Of a DNA stretch of 64,000 bases, positions 1 to 8,561 are shown in pieces. Source of the DNA: Agrobacterium tumefaciens_K (GTDB taxonomy: Bacteria; Pseudomonadota; Alphaproteobacteria; Rhizobiales; Rhizobiaceae); the NCBI RefSeq assembly GCF_031801495.1, contig NZ_JAOEGC010000002.1:310001-374000 (forward strand), written 5' to 3'. Both the position numbers and the translations under genes were made by a program. Under the pieces are notes generated by a model. The model was not told the origin of the DNA. It ran no database searches and saw nothing but the letters and a program-made list of their open reading frames with translations. How positions within the stretch are numbered: position 1 is the first letter of the stretch; every line of letters begins with the position of its first letter.

Positions 1-1
1 A

Positions 2-2749
2 GATGGCAAGCGCATTTCCGATGTGCGTTCTGAACTGCTGCCGATTTTCCGCAAGGCAAATACGGCAGGTCGCCAGAAGGCGCGGGATCTGCTGAACGCC
101 GATGGCAGCGGTATCGATTGTGCCCGGCGCATTTCGTGGTTGCAGGATCGCCTGATCGAGGTGCTCTACGATCTGACCTGCCAATATGTGTATCCCAAAG
201 ATGCTCCGCAGATCGCCGTTACCGCCGTTGGCGGCTACGGGCGCGGCACACTGGCACCTGGATCGGATATCGACCTCCTGTTCCTGATGCCGGCGAAGAA
301 TACGCCCGACATGCATAAGGCGGTCGAGTTCGTTCTGTATCTCCTGTGGGATCTCGGCTTCAAGGTCGGCCACGCGACCCGCACCGTGGATGAATGTATC
401 CGTCTGTCCAAGTCGGACATGACCATCCGTACTGCCATTCTTGAAGTGCGCTCGATCTGCGGCAGGCAGGCTTTGGCCGATGATCTGGAAAAGCGTTTCG
501 AGGCGGAAGTCGCCACTGGGACTGGGCCTGAATTCATTGCCGCAAAGCTCGGCGAGCGCGATCAGCGGCACCGCAAGGCTGGCGACACGCGTTATCTGGT
601 CGAGCCGAACGTCAAGGAAGGCAAGGGCGGCCTGCGCGACCTGCACACGCTGTTCTGGATCGCCAAATATTATTATCATGTTCGCGATGCGGCCGATCTC
701 GTCAAGCTCGGCGTTCTGTCGAAGCGCGAACTGAAGTTGTTCGAAAAGGCCGACGATTTTCTCTGGGCCGTACGCTGCCAGATGCATTTTATCACCGGCA
801 AGGCCGAAGAGCGCCTTTCCTTCGATATCCAGCGAGAGATTGCCGATGCTCTGGGCTATCAGCCGCGACCCGGTCTTTCCGCGGTCGAGCGCTTCATGAA
901 GCATTACTTCCTCGTGGCGAAGGACGTCGGCGATCTGACACGCATCGTCTGCGCGGCACTTGAAGACCAGCAGGCTAAGGATGTGCCCGGCCTGACCGGT
1001 GTTCTGAGCCGCTTTGCCCGCCGCCTGCGCAAGATTCCCGGCTCCGTCGAGTTTGTGGAGGATCGGGGGCGGATCGCACTCGCCAAGCCGGACGTCTTCA
1101 GGAACGACCCGGTGAACCTCATCCGGCTGTTCCATATCGCCGACATCAACAATCTCGAACTGCATCCCGATGCGCTGCGCGTCGTGACACGCTCGCTGTC
1201 GCTCATCAACAACGATCTGCGCGAGAATGAGGAAGCAAACCGCCTGTTCCTGTCGATCCTCACGTCGCGGCGCGATCCCGCGCTGACTCTGAGGCGCATG
1301 AACGAGGCTGGCGTGCTGGGCAAATTCATTCCCGAATTCGGCAAGATCGTTTCGATGATGCAGTTCAACATGTATCATCACTATACGGTGGACGAACATC
1401 TGATCCGCTCCGTCGGCATTCTCTCCGAAGTTGACAAGGGCGTTGCGGTTGACGCGCACCCGCTTGCCAACCAGCTGATGCCGAGCCTCGAGGACCGCGA
1501 CGCGCTCTATGTCGCCGTGCTGCTGCACGATGTCGCCAAGGGGCGGCAGGAAGACCACTCGATTGCCGGTGCACGTGTTGCCCGCAAGCTGTGCCAGCGG
1601 TTCCGGCTGACGGGCAAGCAGACCGAGACAGTTGTCTGGCTGATCGAGCAGCACCTGTTGATGTCCATGGTCGCCCAGACCCGCGATCTGCATGACCGCA
1701 AGACGATCACCGATTTTGCCGACAAGGTTCAGTCTATGGACCGGCTGAAAATGCTGCTGATCCTGACGGTCTGCGATATCCGCGCTGTTGGTCCCGGTGT
1801 CTGGAACGGCTGGAAAGGCCAGCTGCTCCGCTCACTTTATTATGAAACGGAACTGCTTCTGTCCGGTGGCTTCTCCGAAGTCTCCCGCAAGGAACGGGCC
1901 AAGATCGCCCGTCAGGCGCTTGAAGATGCATTGGATGACTGGGGCCAGAAGGCACGCCGCAGATACACCAAGCTGCATTACGAGCCTTATCTGCTGACAG
2001 TGGCACTGGAAGATCAGGTGCGGCATACGCGTTTCATCCGCGAGGCCGACAAGCAGGAAAAGGCGCTCTCGACCATGGTCAGGACGCATTCGTTCCACGC
2101 CATTACCGAAATCACGGTACTGGCACCGGACCATCCGCGTCTTCTGTCGATCATCACCGGTGCCTGCGCAGCGGCTGGCGCCAACATTGCCGACGCACAG
2201 ATCTTCACGACGTCCGATGGGCGGGCGCTGGATACGATCCTCATCAACCGGGAATTCCCCATTGACGAGGACGAGATGCGCCGCGGCAACAATGTCGGCA
2301 AGCTGATCGAGGAAGTGCTCTCCGGAAAGCAACGCCTTCCGGAAATGATCGCGACCCGGACCAAGAGCCGCAGGAAAAAAAGTGCCTTCACGATTCCTCC
2401 GTCGGTCACCATTTCGAATGGCCTTTCGAACAAGTTTACGGTCATCGAAGTGGAATGCCTTGACCGTCCCGGCCTGTTGGCGGACATGACGGCGGTGCTG
2501 GCCGATCTTTCGCTCGACATTCACTCTGCCCGCATCACCACGTTCGGTGAGAAGGTCATAGATACCTTCTACGTGACGGACCTGTTCGGGCAAAAGATCA
2601 CGACAGATAATCGCCAGGCAAACATTGCCGTCCGGCTGAAGGCCGTGATGAGCGAGCAGGAAGACGAACTGCGTGACCGGATGCCGAATGGTATCATCGC
2701 CCACCCTGACGTAGCGGCGCTGCCGGCTGCCGGTACGGCAAAGGTGTGA
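2..2749 (+). CDS. glnD: Bifunctional uridylyltransferase/uridylyl-removing enzyme GlnD (5' end outside window)
   Basis: Senses glutamine and uridylylates or deuridylylates PII proteins, so controlling nitrogen assimilation in the cytoplasm. The open frame runs in from the left edge without a convincing start; a GTG at 23 is internal to conserved sequence, so the gene is truncated here. Domains in order: nucleotidyltransferase with GGYGRG and SDID (about residues 70-85 of the visible part), PII-uridylyltransferase helical region, an HD domain with LLHDVAKG (about 500) for uridylyl removal, and two C-terminal ACT domains (about 700-780 and 815-890) that bind glutamine. The stop lies 4 bases before murJ, a conserved arrangement in Rhizobiales. 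About 915 residues are visible, close to full family length. Confidence 0.96.
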   Translation, partial: DGKRISDVRSELLPIFRKANTAGRQKARDLLNADGSGIDCARRISWLQDRLIEVLYDLTCQYVYPKDAPQIAVTAVGGYGRGTLAPGSDIDLLFLMPAKNTPDMHKAVEFVLYLLWDLGFKVGHATRTVDECIRLSKSDMTIRTAILEVRSICGRQALADDLEKRFEAEVATGTGPEFIAAKLGERDQRHRKAGDTRYLVEPNVKEGKGGLRDLHTLFWIAKYYYHVRDAADLVKLGVLSKRELKLFEKADDFLWAVRCQMHFITGKAEERLSFDIQREIADALGYQPRPGLSAVERFMKHYFLVAKDVGDLTRIVCAALEDQQAKDVPGLTGVLSRFARRLRKIPGSVEFVEDRGRIALAKPDVFRNDPVNLIRLFHIADINNLELHPDALRVVTRSLSLINNDLRENEEANRLFLSILTSRRDPALTLRRMNEAGVLGKFIPEFGKIVSMMQFNMYHHYTVDEHLIRSVGILSEVDKGVAVDAHPLANQLMPSLEDRDALYVAVLLHDVAKGRQEDHSIAGARVARKLCQRFRLTGKQTETVVWLIEQHLLMSMVAQTRDLHDRKTITDFADKVQSMDRLKMLLILTVCDIRAVGPGVWNGWKGQLLRSLYYETELLLSGGFSEVSRKERAKIARQALEDALDDWGQKARRRYTKLHYEPYLLTVALEDQVRHTRFIREADKQEKALSTMVRTHSFHAITEITVLAPDHPRLLSIITGACAAAGANIADAQIFTTSDGRALDTILINREFPIDEDEMRRGNNVGKLIEEVLSGKQRLPEMIATRTKSRRKKSAFTIPPSVTISNGLSNKFTVIEVECLDRPGLLADMTAVLADLSLDIHSARITTFGEKVIDTFYVTDLFGQKITTDNRQANIAVRLKAVMSEQEDELRDRMPNGIIAHPDVAALPAAGTAKV

Positions 2750-2753
2750 TGCG

Positions 2754-4343
2754 ATGAGCCTGATCGGCAAGTTCGCCACGGTTGGTACGGCAACGCTCGG
2801 CAGCCGCATTTTCGGGTTTCTGCGTGAAACCCTTATGGCCGCCGCCGTCGGTACCGGCCCGGTGGCCGACGCCTTCAATGCGGCCTTCCGCTTTCCGAAC
2901 ACCTTCCGGCGGCTTTTTGCCGAAGGGGCGTTCAACTCCGCATTCGTGCCTCTTTTCGCCAAGGAAATCGAGGCGAATGGCATGGAAGGTGCGAGGCGGT
3001 TTTCCGAAGAGGTTTTCGGGGTTCTTTTCACCGTACTTCTGGCGCTGACGATCCTCATGGAACTGTCGATGCCGTTTATCGTGCGGACTGTGATCGCGCC
3101 GGGTTTCGTCGAGGATACGGTCAAGTTCGAAAATACCGTGCATCTCGCAACGATCATGTTCCCCTATCTCGCCTGCATGTCGCTGGCGGCGATGATGGGC
3201 GGCATGTTGAACTCGCTGCATCGCTATTTTGCCGCCGCGATCGCTCCGGTGTTTTTGAACATTATCCTCATTGGCGTGCTGGCACTGGCCTGGTGGAAGA
3301 ATTACGATCCTTTGCAGGTGGGTTATGCCTTGTCCTGGGGCGTTATGGCCGCAGGCCTCGTGCAGCTCGCGATCGTCTGGATCGCCGTGCGCAACGCGGG
3401 CATGAAAATCGGCTTCCGCCGTCCGCGTCTGACGAAGAATGTGCAGCGTCTTCTTGTTCTGGCGCTTCCAGCCGCGATCACCGGTGGCATCACTCAGATC
3501 AACCTGCTCATCAACACCAACATCGCGTCTGGCGGTGAAGGGGTCATCTCATCTCTGGCCTACGCAGACCGCATCTATCAGCTGCCGCTTGGCGTTGTCG
3601 GCATCGCCGTCGCCACGGTGCTGTTGCCGGAACTCTCACGGGCTTTGCGAGGCGGCCACATGGTGGAGGCGGGCAGCCTTCAGAACCGTTCGGTGGAATT
3701 CGTTCTCTTCCTGACGCTGCCTGCAGCCGCAGCGCTTCTCGTCATGGCCGAACCCATCGTGCGCTTTCTCTACGAGCGCGGAAACTTTGCGCCCCCGGCC
3801 ACCGTTACCGTGTCGCAGATTCTGGGCATCTATGGTCTCGGCCTGCCGGCTTTCGTCTTGATAAAGGCGTTCATTCCCGGATTTTTTGCGCGTGAGGATA
3901 CCCGCACGCCCATGATCTTTGCAGCGATCTCCGTCGTTGTGAATATCTCGCTGGCGCTCACCCTGTTCCCGCGCCTCGGCGGGCCGGGCATTGCCATTGC
4001 GGAAATCGCTGCCGGTTGGGTGAATGCAGTCCTGCTGTTCGGCATGCTCCTGTGGCGTGGCCACTGGCAGATCGATATCCCGCTTTTGACCCGAATTCCA
4101 AGGCTGATATTTGCCGCTGCCATCATGGCCGGCCTGATCCATTATGCTCTTGCCTATCTCAGTTTCGAGCTATCCTCGGCATCGTCCATTCTGGTGCGGG
4201 CGGGGACGATCATGGCGCTCGTTCTGGTGGCGATGATGGTCTATTTCGCACTCGCCTTTGCCTCCGGTGGTGCCGATATCGGCATGGTGAAAAGAGCAGT
4301 CCGCAAACGCGGAAAAAAGAACCCTCAGCCGGAGAAGAGTTGA
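2754..4343 (+). CDS. murJ: Lipid II flippase MurJ (MviN)
   Basis: Polytopic inner-membrane protein of the MurJ/MviN family that flips the peptidoglycan precursor lipid II to the periplasmic face. The 529-residue length and about 14 hydrophobic segments fit the family. The N-terminus has the typical LIGKFATVGTATLGSRIFGF followed by a conserved RET (about residue 24). The last 15 residues are basic and cytoplasmic. It starts 4 bases after glnD and its stop overlaps the next ATG (TGATG), so glnD, murJ and the VOC gene are probably co-transcribed. Confidence 0.96.
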   Translation: MSLIGKFATVGTATLGSRIFGFLRETLMAAAVGTGPVADAFNAAFRFPNTFRRLFAEGAFNSAFVPLFAKEIEANGMEGARRFSEEVFGVLFTVLLALTILMELSMPFIVRTVIAPGFVEDTVKFENTVHLATIMFPYLACMSLAAMMGGMLNSLHRYFAAAIAPVFLNIILIGVLALAWWKNYDPLQVGYALSWGVMAAGLVQLAIVWIAVRNAGMKIGFRRPRLTKNVQRLLVLALPAAITGGITQINLLINTNIASGGEGVISSLAYADRIYQLPLGVVGIAVATVLLPELSRALRGGHMVEAGSLQNRSVEFVLFLTLPAAAALLVMAEPIVRFLYERGNFAPPATVTVSQILGIYGLGLPAFVLIKAFIPGFFAREDTRTPMIFAAISVVVNISLALTLFPRLGGPGIAIAEIAAGWVNAVLLFGMLLWRGHWQIDIPLLTRIPRLIFAAAIMAGLIHYALAYLSFELSSASSILVRAGTIMALVLVAMMVYFALAFASGGADIGMVKRAVRKRGKKNPQPEKS

Positions 4344-4747
4344 TGTCGTTTGCCGCGAACCGCCGTATCGCTCTCGTGACCATCGTCGTGGACGACTATG
4401 ATCGCGCCAAGGCGTTTTATTGCGGCGTTCTCGGCTTCGATTGCGTGGCTGATCAGTCGCTTGGCGATGGCAAGCGCTGGCTTGTCGTCAAACCGAAGGG
4501 CGAGGCCGGCTGCGGCCTTTTGCTGGCTGAAGCGGATGACGAGGCGCAATGCAACGCCATCGGCAGCCAGACGGGCGGGCGCGTCGGCTTCTTCCTGCAT
4601 ACCGATGATTTCGTCCGCGACCACACGGCGTTGATCTCTCGCGGCGTGCGCTTTCTGGAGGAGCCGCGCCATGAGGTCTATGGCTCCGTTGCCGTGTTCG
4701 AGGATCTTTATGGAAACCGCTGGGATCTTCTTGAACCGAGAGGTTGA
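4343..4747 (+). CDS. VOC (glyoxalase/dioxygenase superfamily) protein
   Basis: 134-residue single VOC-fold protein. It opens with RIALVTIVVDDYDRAKAFY, the usual first beta-alpha unit of glyoxalase-like proteins, and ends with a repeat unit containing VFEDLYGNRWDL, where a Glu could bind metal. The ATG overlaps the murJ stop by one base, so translation is probably coupled. The substrate cannot be read from the sequence; such small VOC proteins are often metal-dependent lyases, dioxygenases or resistance proteins. An in-frame extension to 4016 exists but lies inside murJ and is not used. Confidence 0.85.
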   Translation: MSFAANRRIALVTIVVDDYDRAKAFYCGVLGFDCVADQSLGDGKRWLVVKPKGEAGCGLLLAEADDEAQCNAIGSQTGGRVGFFLHTDDFVRDHTALISRGVRFLEEPRHEVYGSVAVFEDLYGNRWDLLEPRG

Positions 4748-4850
4748 TATCCCCTGAAACCGCTTGATTGCAGGGGCTTGGCGGTGCATAAGCCCGCCTG
4801 CAATTCCAATCATGGGGCGGGGCCCTCCACAAGCCTTTTCGAGGACGACA

Positions 4851-5915
4851 ATGAACGCATTCAAGCCGCTGGTTTTTTCGGGTGTTCAGCCGACCGGCAA
4901 TCTGCATCTCGGCAATTATCTTGGTGCGATCCGCAAGTTCGTGGCGTTGCAGGAAGACAACGACTGCATCTACTGCGTCGTTGACATGCATGCGATCACC
5001 GCGCAGCTCGTCCATTCCGATCTGAAGGCGCAGACACGCTCCATCGCGGCAGCCTTCATTGCCTCGGGCATTGATCCCGTCAAGCACATTGTCTTCAATC
5101 AGTCCGCCGTCCCGCAGCATGCGGAACTGGCATGGGTGTTCAACTGCGTGGCGCGCATCGGCTGGATGGAGCGCATGACCCAGTTCAAGGACAAGTCTGG
5201 CAAGAATGCCGAGCAGGTGTCTCTGGGCCTGCTTGCCTATCCGAGCCTGATGGCGGCCGATATTCTGGTCTATCGCGCCACTCATGTTCCGGTCGGCGAC
5301 GACCAGAAGCAGCACCTCGAGCTGGCCCGTGATATTGCCCAGAAATTCAACATCGATTTCAGCGATCACATCCGCAAGGCCGGTCTCGGTGTCGACATCA
5401 CCGTGGGCGAAGAGCCGGTGCATGCTTATTTCCCGATGGTCGAGCCGCTGATCGGCGGTCCGGCACCGCGCGTCATGTCGTTGAAAGACGGCACCAAGAA
5501 GATGTCGAAGTCCGATCCGTCCGACCTGTCGCGCATCAACCTGATGGACGACGTGGACGCCATCTCCAGGAAGATCAAGAAGGCAAAAACGGACCCGGAC
5601 GCGTTGCCGGGCGAAGTCGAGGGACTGAAGGGGCGCCCTGAAGCTGAAAACCTCGTGGGTATCTACGCGGCACTCTCCGACAAGACGAAGGCGGAAGTGC
5701 TGCAGGAGTTCGGCGGACAGCAGTTCTCGGCATTCAAGCCTGCCCTGATCGATCTCGCCGTCAACGTCCTGGCGCCGGTCAACAATGAGATGCGCCGCCT
5801 TCTCGATGATCCGAGCCACATCGACGCCATCCTCAAGCAGGGTGGCGAACGCGCTGGTGCCATCGCCGAAAAGACGATGAACGAAGTGCGCGATATCATC
5901 GGTTTCCTGCGGTGA
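4851..5915 (+). CDS. trpS: Tryptophan-tRNA ligase
   Basis: Class I aminoacyl-tRNA synthetase charging tRNA-Trp. The 354-residue length is normal. The HIGH-type motif is PTGNLHLGNY near residue 15, and the KMSKS loop is KKMSKSDPSD near residue 217. The start at 4851 follows GAGGACGA and gives the typical MNAFKPLVFSGVQPTG; an in-frame ATG at 4764 would add 29 atypical residues. It ends before an intergenic repeat and a strong terminator. Confidence 0.97.
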   Translation: MNAFKPLVFSGVQPTGNLHLGNYLGAIRKFVALQEDNDCIYCVVDMHAITAQLVHSDLKAQTRSIAAAFIASGIDPVKHIVFNQSAVPQHAELAWVFNCVARIGWMERMTQFKDKSGKNAEQVSLGLLAYPSLMAADILVYRATHVPVGDDQKQHLELARDIAQKFNIDFSDHIRKAGLGVDITVGEEPVHAYFPMVEPLIGGPAPRVMSLKDGTKKMSKSDPSDLSRINLMDDVDAISRKIKKAKTDPDALPGEVEGLKGRPEAENLVGIYAALSDKTKAEVLQEFGGQQFSAFKPALIDLAVNVLAPVNNEMRRLLDDPSHIDAILKQGGERAGAIAEKTMNEVRDIIGFLR

Positions 5916-5931
5916 CGATATAAAACAAGGA

Positions 5932-5977
5932 CTTAAAGCGTACGGAGCGAAACTGTGAGATCGCGACACGCTTTAAG
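5932..5977. repeat. Rhizobial intergenic inverted-repeat element (RIME-like)
   Basis: A 46-base element with perfect 10-bp outer arms CTTAAAGCGT (5932-5941) and ACGCTTTAAG (5968-5977). The interior contains ACTGTGAGATCGCGAC. This arm sequence resembles short palindromic elements I remember as scattered between genes in Rhizobium and Agrobacterium. It lies between trpS and its terminator and could fold as an RNA hairpin in the trpS 3' end. Only one copy was noticed in the window. Confidence 0.5.
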
Positions 5978-6016
5978 TGCCGGGCGGTTTGCGCCCGCCG
6001 TGATTTGATATAATCT

Positions 6017-6042
6017 CCGCCCGAACCGTCGGGCGGCTTTTT
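6017..6042 (+). terminator. Intrinsic terminator after trpS
   Basis: An 8-bp perfect stem, CCGCCCGA (6017-6024) and TCGGGCGG (6029-6036), with a 4-base loop ACCG, followed by CTTTTT. It lies only 30 bases before the next start codon, so it should insulate the stress-protein gene from trpS transcription. Confidence 0.8.
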
Positions 6043-6046
6043 CGTT
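6022..6046 (+). promoter_or_regulatory. Candidate EcfG-type general-stress promoter inside the trpS terminator
   Basis: CGAAC (6022-6026), 16 bases, then CGTT (6043-6046). The alphaproteobacterial general-stress sigma consensus is GGAAC-N16/17-CGTT, so there is one mismatch. The expected transcription start, about 6052-6056, leaves a short leader with the AGGGAG ribosome site before the ATG at 6072. Universal stress genes are common targets of this sigma factor. Confidence 0.45.
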
Positions 6047-6071
6047 TCATGGCGGAGACAGGGAGTTCGGA

Positions 6072-6563
6072 ATGGTTTCAAAACGGCTGTCGCGTCTGGA
6101 GGGGCATCGGCGCAAGTTTCTTGCAGTCATCGATGGAACACCGGAATGCGAAAGGGCCGTGCACTATGCCGGTCGCCGCGCCAAGAACTCGAATGGCGGG
6201 TTGGTCCTGCTTTACGTGATACCCGAAGGCGATTTCCAGCAATGGCTGGGTGTCGAGCAGATCATGCGTGCGGAAGCGCGTGAGGAGGCGGAGGCCACAC
6301 TCGCCAAGATCGCCCAGAAAGTGCGTGAAACCATCGGCATCGAGCCGGAATCGGTGATCCGCGAGGGCAGTGCCACGGAAAATATCCATGGCCTTGTCGA
6401 AGAAGACCGGGATATCGCGATTCTGGTTCTAGCGGCGGGATCGACAAAAGAAGGGCCGGGGCCGTTGGTATCTTCGATTGCCGGACGGGGTGCCGCCTTT
6501 CCGGTCCCGGTTACGGTTCTGCCGGACACGCTGACGGACGAGGAAATCGACGCGCTCTGCTGA
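6072..6563 (+). CDS. Universal stress protein (UspA family)
   Basis: 163-residue cytoplasmic UspA-fold protein. The first strand and loop FLAVIDGTPECERAVHYA (about residues 17-34) match the family start, where an Asp binds the nucleotide in ATP-type members. A late glycine-rich segment, GPGPLVSSIAGRGAAFPVPVTVLP (about 129-152), corresponds to the phosphate-binding region but lacks a clean G-2x-G-9x-G-S/T, so ATP binding is uncertain. AGGGAG precedes the ATG. The gene appears to have its own promoter overlapping the upstream terminator. The role is inferred from family only. Confidence 0.88.
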   Translation: MVSKRLSRLEGHRRKFLAVIDGTPECERAVHYAGRRAKNSNGGLVLLYVIPEGDFQQWLGVEQIMRAEAREEAEATLAKIAQKVRETIGIEPESVIREGSATENIHGLVEEDRDIAILVLAAGSTKEGPGPLVSSIAGRGAAFPVPVTVLPDTLTDEEIDALC

Positions 6564-6652
6564 TCCGTCACGGGGTAAGATTTTGGGCAGTGGTGATTTC
6601 TTGAATGTAATTATCATGTCAGGGCTTGAAGTAAGGCTTCGCCGGGCGTATT

Positions 6653-6669
6653 TTTGGAAGAATTCTAAA
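6653..6669 (+). promoter_or_regulatory. Candidate Irr operator (ICE box) upstream of the nfu gene
   Basis: TTTGGAAGAATTCTAAA matches the iron control element consensus TTTAGAA-N3-TTCTAAA with a single A-to-G change. It lies 39 bases before the Fe-S scaffold start codon. Irr represses iron-using functions when heme or iron is scarce in Rhizobiales, so repression of this gene under low iron is the expected effect. Confidence 0.6.
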
Positions 6670-6707
6670 TTGCGGGGCGTGAACGGCGACCTCGAAGGAG
6701 ACACGGA

Positions 6708-7271
6708 ATGTTCATTCAGACGGAAGCCACGCCAAATCCGGCCACGCTCAAGTTTCTTCCTGGCAAGGTTGTTCTGGAAAGCGGCACCGCCGAATTCCTC
6801 AACCCGTCGCAGGCGCAGGCGTCTCCGCTGGCTGCGACCCTGTTTGAAATTCCGGGCGTCACCGGCGTTTATTTCGGCTTCGACTTCATCACCGTCACCA
6901 AGGACGGCGCTGAATGGCAGCATCTGAAGCCTGCTATTCTCGGCTCGATCATGGAACACTTCATGTCCGGCCGTCCGATCATGGGAACAGCGGTTGCTGC
7001 CGAGTTCACAGATGAGGAAGACGAGTTCTTCGAGGCTGGCGATGAAACCATCGTTGCCACGATCAAGGAGCTTCTGGAAACCCGCGTTCGCCCGGCCGTT
7101 GCGCAGGATGGTGGCGATATAACGTTCCGCGGTTTCCGCGATGGCACCGTGTTCCTCAACATGAAGGGCGCATGCTCCGGTTGCCCGTCTTCCACGGCCA
7201 CGCTGAAGCATGGCGTTCAGAACCTGCTGCGCCACTTCGTGCCGGAAGTGCGCGAAGTCGAAGCCGTCTGA
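6708..7271 (+). CDS. NFU-type iron-sulfur cluster scaffold/carrier protein
   Basis: 187-residue protein with two domains. The N-terminal Nfu domain starts MFIQTEATPNPATLKFLPG. The C-terminal NifU-like domain (about 105-180) carries the cluster-binding CSGCPSS (CxxC, near residue 151). This layout matches mitochondrial NFU1 and alphaproteobacterial orthologues that deliver Fe-S clusters to client enzymes. AAGGAGA precedes the ATG. The Irr-like box immediately upstream fits an iron-dependent biosynthetic role. It is followed 18 bases later by tsaB. Confidence 0.92.
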   Translation: MFIQTEATPNPATLKFLPGKVVLESGTAEFLNPSQAQASPLAATLFEIPGVTGVYFGFDFITVTKDGAEWQHLKPAILGSIMEHFMSGRPIMGTAVAAEFTDEEDEFFEAGDETIVATIKELLETRVRPAVAQDGGDITFRGFRDGTVFLNMKGACSGCPSSTATLKHGVQNLLRHFVPEVREVEAV

Positions 7272-7289
7272 TCCCCAACTGGTTACAGC

Positions 7290-7958
7290 ATGATCGTTCT
7301 TGCCCTCGACACCTCCGGCGTTGATTGCTCTGCCTGCGTTTATGACAGCGCAGCGGATATCGTGCTGGGCGAGGTTACGGAAAATATCGGCAAGGGCCAT
7401 GGGGAACTGCTGATGGGCATTATAGACGGAGCCCTTCAGCAGGCGTCCAGGACGCTTCAGGATATTGACCGTATCGCCGTGACCATTGGGCCTGGTTCCT
7501 TTACCGGGATAAGGGTGGGTGTCGCGGCGGCACGCGGGTTTGCCCTGTCGCTCCACAAGGACGCGGTGGGTGTGACCACGCTTGAAACGCTGGCTCTGCA
7601 TCACCTGCTGGAAAACCCTGGACAGCGTGTTGCGGTCGGGCTGGATGCCAAGCGTGAGGAAGCTTATCTCCAGATGTTTGAGGCTGATGGTTCGCCGCTC
7701 AGCGACGCGGCCTTGCTGTCTCTGGACGATGCGAAGGCGGCACTTGCCGGGTTTGATGGTGTGGTCGTCGGCTCTGCCGCTCAGCTGTTTGCCGGGCAGG
7801 AAACAGGATCGGGACCGGATCACTTCCCGATTGCGACTGTTGCTCGCGCAGCTGCGCGCAAGCCGGAAGGCATGCCGAGACCCGCGCCGCTTTACCTGCG
7901 TGGTCCCGACGCCCGGCCGCAGACGGGTTTTGCGCTGGAACGCCTCTCGGTTGCCTGA
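7290..7958 (+). CDS. tsaB: tRNA threonylcarbamoyladenosine biosynthesis protein TsaB
   Basis: Part of the TsaB-TsaD-TsaE complex that makes t6A37 on ANN-decoding tRNAs. The 222 residues have an actin-like ASKHA fold, with the N-terminal ILALDTSGVDCSACVYD strand and the family signature GPGSFTGIRVGVAAARG at about residues 70-86. The C-terminus ends in the usual PLYLRGPDARPQTG. It sits next to rimI, a pairing found in many bacteria. Confidence 0.95.
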   Translation: MIVLALDTSGVDCSACVYDSAADIVLGEVTENIGKGHGELLMGIIDGALQQASRTLQDIDRIAVTIGPGSFTGIRVGVAAARGFALSLHKDAVGVTTLETLALHHLLENPGQRVAVGLDAKREEAYLQMFEADGSPLSDAALLSLDDAKAALAGFDGVVVGSAAQLFAGQETGSGPDHFPIATVARAAARKPEGMPRPAPLYLRGPDARPQTGFALERLSVA

Positions 7959-7997
7959 TAGGTGGCGTCCGTAAGCGATGACGGATGATTCCCTGCA

Positions 7998-8492
7998 ATG
8001 TTTGACGATTACCTGAGCTGGAAACCCTATTTCGAAATTGTACCGATGCAGCATGAGGATTGCGCGGCGGTGGCGGATATGCACGCCCTGCGTTTTCCGC
8101 GAGCATGGAACGATGGCGAATTTTCCAGCCTGTTGACGCAGGCCTCCGTTTTCGGCGCGGTGGCACGGCAGACGAATGCTTTTTTCAGCAAGCCGCTTGG
8201 CGGGTTCGTGCTGGCTCGTGAAGTCGCAGGGGAGGCGGAAATCCTCACGATAGCCGTCGGTGAGAAATTTGCGCGTGCCGGGCTTGGCTGGCGGTTGATG
8301 CAGTCCGCGACCCGCGAGGCGATGATGCGCGGCGCTGAAACCATGTTCCTCGAGGTGGATAATGCCAATGCCTCCGCGGTGGGACTTTACAGGAAGCTCG
8401 GCTTCAAGACGGTGGCAGAACGCAAGGCTTATTACACGGCTCAGGATGGATCGAAGTCGACGGCGCTTGTCATGCGCCGCGATCTTCGCTAG
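7998..8492 (+). CDS. rimI: GNAT N-acetyltransferase, RimI-like
   Basis: 164-residue GNAT-fold enzyme. The acetyl-CoA binding segment ILTIAVGEKFARAGLGWRLM (about 75-94) holds the Q/RxxGxG/A-type loop, and FLEVDNANASAVGLYRKLGF (about 116-135) is the classic RimI motif B. RimI acetylates the N-terminal alanine of ribosomal protein S18. The assignment rests on the motifs plus adjacency to tsaB; the rhizobial proteins are divergent and a different peptide substrate is possible. Confidence 0.85.
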   Translation: MFDDYLSWKPYFEIVPMQHEDCAAVADMHALRFPRAWNDGEFSSLLTQASVFGAVARQTNAFFSKPLGGFVLAREVAGEAEILTIAVGEKFARAGLGWRLMQSATREAMMRGAETMFLEVDNANASAVGLYRKLGFKTVAERKAYYTAQDGSKSTALVMRRDLR

Positions 8493-8561
8493 TTCCGAAT
8501 TTTATAATATGTTCGGCGCGTGCCGCGCCATTCCAACGGAAGAATCTGAAGGCCAGAAGAC

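Noticed and set aside
1832..3157. Open frame of 441 codons on the minus strand across glnD and murJ
   Set aside because: It spans the junction of two well supported plus-strand genes and has no motif.
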